From Bacilli bacterium (GTDB taxonomy: Bacteria; Bacillota_I; Bacilli_A; RF39; UBA660), in NCBI GenBank assembly GCA_022793145.1, contig JAAWCI010000014.1, positions 1 through 19,864 of the forward strand: a DNA stretch of 19,864 nt, read 5' to 3'. This document shows, one piece after another, positions 14,621 to 19,864 of this stretch (its first letter is position 1; each line of letters opens with the position of its first letter). The notes under the pieces are model-generated. The model had not been told where the DNA came from. It made no database searches and saw only the letters and a program-made list of their open reading frames with translations. A program made the position numbers and the translations under genes.

Positions 14621-15418
14621 ATGACACCATTCAATAAAAATATAACAGGTTATAAAAACGAAAATGAATTTGTAAATTATTTAAATGGCAAAAAAATATC
14701 TGAAATGAATCCTATGTTTGCAGAATTTCTAGAAACATTGTTTGGAAAATTAAATGGCAATAATGTAATACATGCTTGGAACAACTATCAAAAACAGAAA
14801 ACTGATATCTACATTGAAATCAAAAATAAAAGAAAAGCAATTAGTATCAAAAAAGGAATTAAGAATTCTGTTCATGCAGAACATATAAAAAAATTTGTTC
14901 AATTTTTAAAAGAAAATAATTTTAGTGATGTATTGATTAATCAATTTTTAAAATATCACTATGGTGATGGGACTGCTGATGGTTGTGGAAACAAAAGAAT
15001 TTCTAGCGCTGAATATAAAATTGAACATCAAGCAGAAATTGATTGCATCAATCAAAAACTCAACAATGATGATTGTTTTATAAAAAAAGCAGTTAACAAA
15101 TTTATTTTAAAAGGAAATACCAATATTGAATCTATTGACTGTATTATCTATGGAATAGTTGAAGACTTTATTTGGATTACAAAAGACGAAATTATAAATT
15201 TTCTCTTATCGAAAAAGGATGAATATTCTACAGGAATACATATTAGTCATTTAACAATACAACCAATGAATCGTTGTTTAAATAAAAATCCACGATATGA
15301 AAAAAATAGGCATTATATTCAAGCAAAATGGTATAACATTTCAGATGACATTATAGAAGTTATGGTTAATAGAAATAATTCAATGGTGGAACCCTACCCT
15401 AGCTACGTAAAGAAATAA
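14621..15418 (+). CDS. Putative PD-(D/E)XK-like nuclease (restriction-endonuclease-like)
   Basis: Protein of 265 residues, family not firmly recognised. An N-terminal helix with acidic residues (NENEFVNYLN) precedes TDIYIEIKNKRKAISIKKG (61-79): an Asp at a strand start, then a strand ending S-I-K-K, the spacing of a PD-(D/E)XK core with D62 and K77. The following NSVHAEHIKKFVQFLKEN, YGDGTADG (114-121) and C-terminal QAKWY recall a group of restriction-like proteins, so DNA cleavage is plausible but unproven. No methyltransferase is nearby. ATG 14621 follows AGGAGG by 8 nt; it is a single-gene unit between two terminators. Oddly, its last 13 or so codons are encoded by an imperfect inverted copy of the neighbouring tRNA-Gly gene. 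Confidence 0.72.
   Translation: MTPFNKNITGYKNENEFVNYLNGKKISEMNPMFAEFLETLFGKLNGNNVIHAWNNYQKQKTDIYIEIKNKRKAISIKKGIKNSVHAEHIKKFVQFLKENNFSDVLINQFLKYHYGDGTADGCGNKRISSAEYKIEHQAEIDCINQKLNNDDCFIKKAVNKFILKGNTNIESIDCIIYGIVEDFIWITKDEIINFLLSKKDEYSTGIHISHLTIQPMNRCLNKNPRYEKNRHYIQAKWYNISDDIIEVMVNRNNSMVEPYPSYVKK
15379..15408 (+). repeat. Partial inverted copy of the adjacent tRNA-Gly gene
   Basis: Plus strand TTCAATGGTGGAACCCTA (15379-15396), then CC, then CTAGCTACGT (15399-15408). The tRNA-Gly gene on the minus strand (15482-15519) reads the same 18 nt with one change (A for the second-last G of TGGTGG), then GCCTTCCAAG, then the same 10 nt. The copy thus holds D arm, anticodon-stem 5' strand and variable region but lacks 8 nt including the anticodon. 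It lies inside the nuclease-like coding sequence and is opposite in direction to the tRNA. Confidence 0.85.
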
Positions 15419-15421
15419 TAA

Positions 15422-15445
15422 AAAAGAACCATTTACAGTTCTTTT
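15422..15445. terminator. Bidirectional terminator between nuclease-like gene and tRNA-Gly
   Basis: AAAAGAAC (15422-15429), 8-nt loop, GTTCTTTT (15438-15445). The minus-strand reading ends in a long U-run (GUUCUUUUUUAUUAUU) just after the tRNA 3' end; the plus reading ends in UUUUAAUUU just after the nuclease-like gene. Confidence 0.82.
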
Positions 15446-15455
15446 AATTTCAATA

Positions 15456-15529
15456 TGGAGCAGGTGATGGGAATCGGACCCACGTAGCTAGCTTGGAAGG
15501 CTAGGGTTCTACCATTGAACTACACCTGC
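15456..15529 (-). tRNA. tRNA-Gly (anticodon UCC), CCA encoded
   Basis: 74-nt cloverleaf on the minus strand: acceptor GCAGGTG/CACCTGC, D stem GTTC/GAAC with loop AATGGTA (G18G19 present), anticodon stem CTAGC/GCTAG with loop CTTCCAA (anticodon TCC), 4-nt variable loop, T stem GTGGG/CCCAT, discriminator U and encoded CCA. The architecture matches the common Bacillota tRNA-Gly(UCC). The T loop reads TCCGATT instead of TTCGATT, so position 55, almost always U (pseudouridine), is C. It has its own promoter and a terminator. Confidence 0.95.
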
Positions 15530-15549
15530 AATTCAAGTAGGCACTTTTA

Positions 15550-15577
15550 ATTATACTCGTTTCAAAATGAAAGTCAA
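15550..15577 (-). promoter_or_regulatory. Promoter of tRNA-Gly
   Basis: Minus strand TTGACT (15572-15577), 16-nt spacer, TATAAT (15550-15555), about 20 nt before the mature 5' end. Strong, as expected for a stable RNA gene. Confidence 0.78.
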
Positions 15578-15604
15578 TACTTTTTTTCCAATTTTCCTAC
15601 TTTT

Positions 15605-15841
15605 TTAGAAATCCATTTCTTTAGACATCTTATCCAAAGTTGTAATTTCTTTCTTCTGATCAATAATGCGAAACTCATATCCACAAATATCTGCAATCTT
15701 CACAATTGTATCGAAATCAGGTTGGCTATTCTCTCTTTCATAACTAGAAATTGTTGTATCAGCCAGATTTAATTTCTTCCCTAAATCTTTTTGAGATAAT
15801 CCTGCACTTAATCTCATATTTTTTAATATACTACCTATCAT
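15605..15841 (-). CDS. Small XRE-family (Cro/CI-type) HTH regulator
   Basis: Protein of 78 residues: HTH_3 domain covering about 3-57 with LSQKDLGKKLNLADTTISSY (15-34) and the typical ending YERENSQPDFDTIVKIADI in part, then a short charged tail with no ligand domain. ATG 15841 follows GGTGAG. Transcribed divergently from a 58-aa ORF; the 118-nt spacer between starts holds a strong palindrome, making that ORF (and perhaps spoVS) its natural target. Size and layout fit SinR-like or phage-type repressors; which one is open. Confidence 0.88.
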   Translation of the reverse strand: MIGSILKNMRLSAGLSQKDLGKKLNLADTTISSYERENSQPDFDTIVKIADICGYEFRIIDQKKEITTLDKMSKEMDF

Positions 15842-15890
15842 ATGGTCTCACCAATAGTATTATGCCAAATTGAAGAATTTTTATCACAAA

Positions 15891-15909
15891 ATTGCAAGAA
15901 CCTTGCAAT
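15891..15909. promoter_or_regulatory. Palindromic operator between XRE gene and small ORF
   Basis: ATTGCAAG-AAC-CTTGCAAT: perfect 8-bp arms, 3-nt centre. The right arm contains the -35 box (TTGCAA, 15903-15908) of the small-ORF promoter. A second inverted repeat TATATC-gaccat-GATATA (15912-15929) covers its -10. This is the usual geometry of a Cro/CI-type repressor site. Confidence 0.68.
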
Positions 15910-15931
15910 AATATATCGACCATGATATAAT
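15903..15931 (+). promoter_or_regulatory. Promoter of 58-aa ORF (and possibly spoVS)
   Basis: TTGCAA (15903-15908), 17-nt spacer, TATAAT (15926-15931); predicted start near 15938, AAGAGG RBS at 15946-15951. Confidence 0.7.
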
Positions 15932-15959
15932 TTTTCTTAGACGAAAAGAGGCTTTACTT

Positions 15960-16136
15960 ATGAATAATGATTCTATTATTAAACTTTATATAAAATATCT
16001 TATTATTCCATTAGAAACAATCATAAAGAGTCCTAGCTTTCTTACAAACTATTCTGAAGAAAAACAACAAACAATAAATCAACTATTATTAAACTACTAT
16101 CAAGAAATAGAAGCCCTTATGAAAGATAAAAATTAA
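15960..16136 (+). CDS. 58-aa hypothetical protein upstream of spoVS
   Basis: ATG 15960 to TAA 16134-16136, with AAGAGG 8 nt upstream and a good promoter before it. The protein is predicted helical: a hydrophobic N-terminal part (IIKLYIKYLIIPLETIIKS) followed by a charged, Gln/Glu-rich helix (YSEEKQQTINQLLLNYYQEIEALMKDKN, given in part). The first part could be a short amphipathic or membrane-associated helix; there is no classical TM. No family recognised. Divergent from the XRE gene and 60 nt before spoVS, so possibly co-transcribed with spoVS. RBS, promoter and operator together make it more than a chance frame. Confidence 0.68.
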   Translation: MNNDSIIKLYIKYLIIPLETIIKSPSFLTNYSEEKQQTINQLLLNYYQEIEALMKDKN

Positions 16137-16196
16137 CATTCTAAAAAGTCAACTTCCTACATATAGTTTATTGTAGAAAGAGAGGAATCAATTTAT

Positions 16197-16457
16197 ATGG
16201 AAACATTAAAAGTTTCAACGAAATCAAATCCAAATAGTGTTGCAGGAGCACTCGCAAATGTATTTAGAGAAAAAGGTAGTGTAGAAATTCAAGCAATTGG
16301 AGCAGGTGCTCTAAATCAGGCAATCAAAGCAATAGCAATTGCCAGAGGATTTGTAGCACCAAGTGGAAAAAACTTAATTTGTATTCCAGCATTTACAGAT
16401 ATTGTAATTGATGGTGATGAAAGAACTGCAATCAAGCTAATTGTAGAAGCAAGATAA
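16197..16457 (+). CDS. spoVS: Stage V sporulation protein S
   Basis: Protein of 86 residues, the normal SpoVS length, with family hallmarks throughout: METLKVSTKSNPNSVAGALA at the start, EIQAIGAGALNQAIKAIAIA in the middle and a CIPAFTDIVIDGDERTAIKL-like end. SpoVS is an Alba-fold-like small protein needed for normal septation and spore coat assembly in B. subtilis, and probably binds nucleic acid; it also occurs in some non-sporulating bacteria. AGAGGA at 16181-16186 is its RBS. The 60-nt gap before it carries an imperfect inverted repeat around CTACA...TGTAG (about 16158-16177) but no clear promoter of its own, so read-through from the 58-aa ORF promoter is likely. Confidence 0.96.
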   Translation: METLKVSTKSNPNSVAGALANVFREKGSVEIQAIGAGALNQAIKAIAIARGFVAPSGKNLICIPAFTDIVIDGDERTAIKLIVEAR

Positions 16458-16478
16458 AAGAAGGCAACTTCTTTTTTT
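16456..16478 (+). terminator. spoVS terminator
   Basis: AAAAGAAG (16456-16463), GCAA tetraloop, CTTCTTTT (16468-16475) and more T. The GNRA-type loop and U-run are typical. It begins on the last base pair of the spoVS stop region and its end touches the convergent mreD stop. Confidence 0.85.
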
Positions 16479-16965
16479 AATGATAAAATTCAATCTTTTT
16501 ATATTTACTTAACAAACTCAATATTCCATACAAAATAAAAACATAAATAATATTACTAATAACCGAATAAAAAATAGAATTTAAAAAAAATAGGAAAGAA
16601 AAAGTGATTTTTCTAGATAGCAAAAATAATATAAAATTAAAGCTTTGATAGCTAATAATTACAATAAAATTCATCAACAACAAAGTCCAAAAATGCTTAT
16701 CAAAAAAATGATATAATGAAGAAATTATATACCCTAACATGCAAAATAAAAAAGCATGTACAAAAATCGTATTTGTATAAGCAATATCATATAAAATACC
16801 AATTACAAAACAAGTTTTCAAAAAAGAATTATCATATTTTCTAAAATATGGATAAATAAGAACCAAAGAGAGCAAAGAAAACAAAGGCAAAAAACAATTA
16901 CTCTTAAACACCATAGAACATAAACCTTCCAAATAAAAAGAAAAAATGATTAAAAAATATATCAT
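16477..16965 (-). CDS. mreD: Rod-shape-determining protein MreD
   Basis: Protein of 162 residues, almost entirely hydrophobic, with five to six predicted TM helices, the usual size and profile of MreD. It overlaps the mreC stop as ATGA (16962-16965), the standard mreCD arrangement, and has AGGAGATG as RBS. MreD is a membrane partner of MreC in the elongasome that directs lateral-wall peptidoglycan synthesis. Sequence identity of MreD is always low, so the call leans on topology, length and position after mreC. Last gene of the operon. Confidence 0.88.
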   Translation of the reverse strand: MIYFLIIFSFYLEGLCSMVFKSNCFLPLFSLLSLVLIYPYFRKYDNSFLKTCFVIGILYDIAYTNTIFVHAFLFCMLGYIISSLYHFFDKHFWTLLLMNFIVIISYQSFNFILFLLSRKITFSFLFFLNSIFYSVISNIIYVFILYGILSLLSKYKKIEFYH

Positions 16966-17792
16966 GACTCCACATCTCCTCGCTTTAAAATCGTTACATA
17001 ACTTAAAGCATCGAAATTAACTTTTGATTCTACCTCTACTACTCTAGCCAAATCAAAATTATCACTAGTTACTCCTTTTACATATCCAACAATAATTCCT
17101 GCTGGAATGTTTTCTCCTAATCCTGAAGTTGTAACCAAAGATCCTACTGGAATCTCAGTATTTTCTGAAATACCTTCTACTTTAAGGGTTTTATTACTAG
17201 AATTATATCCAGTTAACAATCCATATATATGATGTTCACCCACTTCTATTTTTACTGATATTTGTTTTGGTAACTCATCCATAGTAAGAAGTTTTACAGA
17301 GCTACTAAAATTACTTACACTACTAATTAATCCCACCAATCCCTCATTCACAACTACTGGTAAATCAATTTTAATTCCACTCTTCTTTCCCTTATCAAGA
17401 GTAATCATTTGATACCAGTAACTCGCATTTCTATTAATTACAGTTGCATTTAAATAACTTTGATCTGATAAAGCAGTATTCAAGTCCAATACTTTTTTTA
17501 ACTCTTTCAATTGAATTTCTAATTCTTGATTTTTTACTTCTAAAGTTTTATAAGAAGAAGCTTGTTCCTTTAACTTCTTTAGTTCTTGATCAGTAACTTT
17601 ATCTTGTACTAAATGAAGTGGCTTTAAAATAACCTTTTGAATAAAAAGGACACTATCTTTTAACCACATTTCAACAGGTGTCAGTTTTCCGCTTCTATTT
17701 AAAACTGAGACACTTCCAATAAAAGAAATTATTGCCAATAAAACAATAATGCCAATTCTTTTATACTTTTTTTGTTTTCTTTTCCTATACAT
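16962..17792 (-). CDS. mreC: Rod-shape-determining protein MreC
   Basis: Protein of 276 residues: basic cytoplasmic start, one TM helix (about 12-32), a coiled coil (about 68-108; KKLKEQASSYKTLEVKNQEL and onward), then the two beta-barrel domains with NATVINRNASYWYQMITLDK and GLVGLISSV typical of MreC. It scaffolds the elongasome outside the membrane and activates PBP2/RodA. Start ATG 17792 has AAAGGA upstream. It follows radC by 12 nt; no mreB lies between radC and mreC, so actin-like MreB must be encoded elsewhere or be absent. Confidence 0.96.
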   Translation of the reverse strand: MYRKRKQKKYKRIGIIVLLAIISFIGSVSVLNRSGKLTPVEMWLKDSVLFIQKVILKPLHLVQDKVTDQELKKLKEQASSYKTLEVKNQELEIQLKELKKVLDLNTALSDQSYLNATVINRNASYWYQMITLDKGKKSGIKIDLPVVVNEGLVGLISSVSNFSSSVKLLTMDELPKQISVKIEVGEHHIYGLLTGYNSSNKTLKVEGISENTEIPVGSLVTTSGLGENIPAGIIVGYVKGVTSDNFDLARVVEVESKVNFDALSYVTILKRGDVES

Positions 17793-17804
17793 ATAAATTC
17801 CTTT

Positions 17805-18476
17805 CTATAATCTATCATCTTCAAAAAAACTATAATAACTATCATATCCAATAATTACATGATCTAAAATAGGAATGCCTAATAATAAACCAATTTCTTT
17901 TAAACGATTCGTCAAATGAATATCTTCCCTACTTGGTATTACTACACCAGATGGATGATTATGAACACAAATGATTCCAGATGCATCTACCAAATAAGCC
18001 TCTTTAAAAATTTCCCTTGGATGAACCAAGCTTTGATTTAATGTTCCAACAAACAACAAACTTTCTTTAATAAAACGTTTTTGATTATCTACATAAATGC
18101 AATAAAAATGTTCTTGACTAGTTTTTGAAAAATAACTTTTATAATATTCAAAAACCAATTCCGCTTGATTGATACGTTTTTTTTCTAATGTAACAGATTG
18201 GTGTAGTCGATCTCCTAACTCAATAGCCGCCAAAATAGAACAAGCTTTGCTATCTCCTATTCCTTCCTTATGAATCAATTGCTCATATGAGATACTTCTG
18301 ATATCTTGTACATTTTCATAAGATTTTAATAAATCCTGTGCAATATCTTTGGCTGATTTCCTTTTTGAACCACTTTTTATTATTAAAGCTAACAATTCTT
18401 CATTGCTAAGAACATTTGCTCCATATTTTAGCAATCTCTCTCTTGGTCTCTCTTCTTTAGGCAGTTCCCTGATCAT
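17805..18476 (-). CDS. radC: RadC-family JAB-domain protein
   Basis: Protein of 223 residues. N-terminal helix-hairpin-helix-like region opens with IRELPKEERPRERLLKYGA and LSNEELLALIIKSGSK. The C-terminal JAB/MPN-like metal-binding domain has the motif HNHPSG-x7-D (VHNHPSGVVIPSREDIHLT). ATG 18476 gives the standard MIREL start; a GTG at 18485 would add three residues without support. The family's old DNA-repair role is doubtful; a metal-dependent hydrolase of unknown target is the safe reading. Overlaps the SPOR-protein gene end by 20 nt and precedes mreC, the common Bacillota radC-mre order. Confidence 0.95.
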   Translation of the reverse strand: MIRELPKEERPRERLLKYGANVLSNEELLALIIKSGSKRKSAKDIAQDLLKSYENVQDIRSISYEQLIHKEGIGDSKACSILAAIELGDRLHQSVTLEKKRINQAELVFEYYKSYFSKTSQEHFYCIYVDNQKRFIKESLLFVGTLNQSLVHPREIFKEAYLVDASGIICVHNHPSGVVIPSREDIHLTNRLKEIGLLLGIPILDHVIIGYDSYYSFFEDDRL

Positions 18477-18945
18477 CACGCTCACTATTTACCAACTCCT
18501 CATATTTGGCGAGTACTTGTCCACAAATAGCACTATAGCTATTTGCATCTGGCGCTTGTTCTAACATCGTATCATACTGTTCTAAAACAGTTAAAAAAGC
18601 GACATTAGAAATACCAAACTTCTTGACATAAATATTATACCCAGTAGCAATAAAGAAATCCTTGAGCTTTGTTGCATTTGTTTCCCTTAAAGTCATTCCT
18701 ACATATACATAATATTTTCCATTATCTACTTGATAAATATAATAAGGGATTTTTGAAACATTTTCTTCCATACTTTCTTTACTAGAATATACCCCAATCT
18801 GTAAAAAATAAACTTCCTTTATCTCGTCTTTTGTTTTACCTACAACTTGCAAGTCTTCTTTATGATACTGCTTAAACAAAAAAGTACCCAATAAAAAACC
18901 AGTTAAAAGAGCTAATAAAGTTGGAATGATCACTTTTTTTATCAT
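18457..18945 (-). CDS. Membrane-anchored SPOR-domain protein
   Basis: Protein of 162 residues starting at ATG 18945 (GGTGA 5 nt upstream; the open frame reaches back to 18984 but without RBS). One N-terminal TM helix (about 5-24), a short linker, then a SPOR-like domain (about 45-112) with YFLQIGVYSSKESMEENVSK and KYYVYVGMTLRETNATKLKD. SPOR domains bind septal peptidoglycan stripped of stem peptides. It probably sits outside the membrane at division sites, consistent with its place at the head of a radC-mreCD wall-morphogenesis operon. The acidic tail (about 125-162) is not recognised. Confidence 0.82.
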   Translation of the reverse strand: MIKKVIIPTLLALLTGFLLGTFLFKQYHKEDLQVVGKTKDEIKEVYFLQIGVYSSKESMEENVSKIPYYIYQVDNGKYYVYVGMTLRETNATKLKDFFIATGYNIYVKKFGISNVAFLTVLEQYDTMLEQAPDANSYSAICGQVLAKYEELVNSERDDQGTA

Positions 18946-18993
18946 ATCAATCACCATAATTACTTTATCAGCTTTTTCGCACATTTTTTGTCG

Positions 18994-19018
18994 AAAAAAA
19001 GAGTATCGCTACTCTTTT
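18994..19018 (-). terminator. proS terminator overlapping its last codons
   Basis: AAAAGAGTA (18997-19005), 4-nt loop (GCGA on the RNA), TACTCTTTT (19010-19018), followed on the minus strand by seven U. The stem contains the final two codons and the TAG stop (19009-19011) of proS. Confidence 0.85.
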
Positions 19019-19864
19019 ACCATTTCTTTTATTCTTGAAAGTACCTCTTCTATTCTTACATTTGTAGAAGTATCTTCCTTTCTCATTTTCCATTCTACAA
19101 AATCTTCTGCTACTTTCTTTCCAACTGTAATACGAATTGGAATTCCAATCAAATCCATGTCTTTAAATTTTACACCTGGTCGTTCATCACGATCATCTAA
19201 CAATACATCAATGCCTTCTTTAGTAAGGGCTTTGTATAAAGTGTTGGCAACTTCTACTTGCTTTTCATCCTTGTCATTAATTAAAACAATCGCTACTTGA
19301 TAAGGTGCAATAGAAAGTGGCCAAATAATTCCATTTTCATCGTTATTTTGTTCTATTGTTGCTGCAAATATTCTTCCAAGGCCTATTCCATAACATCCCA
19401 TCACAACTGGATGTAATTCATTATTATTATCTAAATATTCAAGATGTAAACTTTCAGAATATTTTGTTCCAAGTTTAAATGTATTTCCAATTTCTATTCC
19501 TTTTTTAAAGAGTAATGGCGCTCCACATTTTGGACAAGCATCACCTTCTTTTACATTCTTAATATCGGCCACCATATCATAAGAAAAATCACTGACATTT
19601 ACATTAATATAATGATAATCTGTTTTATTAGCGCCTACTAAGAAATTATGCATGTGTAAAACATCATGGTCTATAATAATTGGAATATTTAACCCAATTG
19701 GGCCAGCAAATCCAATCTCTGCATTTGTAATCCTTTTTACATCTTCATAATCTGCAAGTGTTACTTCTGCTACATTTAAGAGCTTAGAAAGTTTTAATTC
19801 ATTAATTTCTCTATCTCCTGCTACCATACAAGCATAGAATTTATCACCTGCTTGATAAATCAAT
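19009..19864 (-). CDS. proS: Prolyl-tRNA synthetase, C-terminal part (5' end outside window)
   Basis: About 285 residues visible; the frame runs off the right edge at an internal TTG. It shows the end of the bacterial-type insertion (editing, YbaK-like) domain with FYACMVAGDREINELKLSKL, a CPKCG pair, class II motif 3 MGCYGIGLGRIFAATIEQ, and the anticodon-binding domain (IAPYQVAIVLIN, DDRDERPGVKFKDMDLIGIP) ending MVKE. It charges tRNA-Pro and edits mis-charged Ala-tRNA-Pro. Bacterial ProRS with an insertion domain is about 560-580 residues, so roughly half is outside. It precedes the SPOR-radC-mre operon on the same strand but is separated from it by a strong terminator. Confidence 0.97.
   Translation of the reverse strand, partial: LIYQAGDKFYACMVAGDREINELKLSKLLNVAEVTLADYEDVKRITNAEIGFAGPIGLNIPIIIDHDVLHMHNFLVGANKTDYHYINVNVSDFSYDMVADIKNVKEGDACPKCGAPLLFKKGIEIGNTFKLGTKYSESLHLEYLDNNNELHPVVMGCYGIGLGRIFAATIEQNNDENGIIWPLSIAPYQVAIVLINDKDEKQVEVANTLYKALTKEGIDVLLDDRDERPGVKFKDMDLIGIPIRITVGKKVAEDFVEWKMRKEDTSTNVRIEEVLSRIKEMVKE

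Noticed and set aside
14621..15418. Complete restriction-modification system
   Set aside because: No methyltransferase or specificity subunit is encoded nearby; the nuclease fold itself is only inferred.
15379..15529. tRNA-Gly repeat as the att pair of an integrated island
   Set aside because: The copy is inverted and only 73 nt away. I found no direct repeat of the tRNA 3' end elsewhere in the window and no integrase gene.
15605..16136. Classical type II toxin-antitoxin pair (XRE antitoxin plus 58-aa toxin)
   Set aside because: The genes are divergent rather than in one operon and the small protein matches no toxin family I know; a repressor-target pair is enough to explain it.

Overview
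The window is very AT-rich, gene-dense DNA from a low-GC Gram-positive bacterium (Bacillota). The evidence is spoVS, an mreC-mreD-radC cluster, a bacterial-type prolyl-tRNA synthetase, strong GGAGG-type ribosome binding sites and sigma-A-like promoters. TGA is used as a stop (for example at the IS transposase end and at 7525-7527), so this is not a TGA=Trp mollicute. A spore-forming or formerly spore-forming lineage (Bacilli/Erysipelotrichia-like or Clostridia) fits; I cannot place it more finely.

Left part (1-5960). The tail of an IS1182-like transposase and IS end is followed, on the minus strand, by a MarR-controlled heterodimeric ABC exporter operon. That operon has a consensus TTGACA-N17-TATAAT promoter with an inverted-repeat-like site just downstream. 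One exporter half carries an extracellular insertion of about 200 residues. Upstream of it is a stand-alone (p)ppGpp hydrolase-type HD protein, divergent from a LysR regulator.

Middle (5993-15455) is the accessory part. A plus-strand LysR / ITPase-like / uracil-DNA-glycosylase-like set runs into a minus-strand five-gene run, read in the order: DUF6232-like membrane protein, 89-aa helical protein, WYL regulator, SIS-domain protein, PfkB-family kinase. The first two proteins carry nearly the same short Asn/Gly motif (N-x-G-x-I-S-x-G-N-N-N), at the C-terminus of one and the N-terminus of the other. Their genes are coupled by a TAATG overlap and their promoter carries a 20-bp inverted repeat. Matching motifs at opposite ends of adjacent products is how bacterial amyloid-signalling (RHIM-like) pairs are built, and WYL regulators commonly control defence genes, so this is my candidate for an undescribed system. 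A plus-strand operon then follows: ASCH protein, unknown protein, RBBP9-like hydrolase, beheaded deaminase, and an SDR lacking its catalytic lysine. Next is a nuclease-like gene whose last codons are an imperfect inverted copy of the adjacent tRNA-Gly gene.

Right part (15456-19864) is mostly core genome: tRNA-Gly(UCC) with an unusual C at position 55; a small XRE regulator divergent from a 58-aa ORF with a palindromic operator between them; spoVS with its terminator; then a minus-strand morphogenesis operon (SPOR-domain protein, radC, mreC, mreD) and the 3' part of proS.
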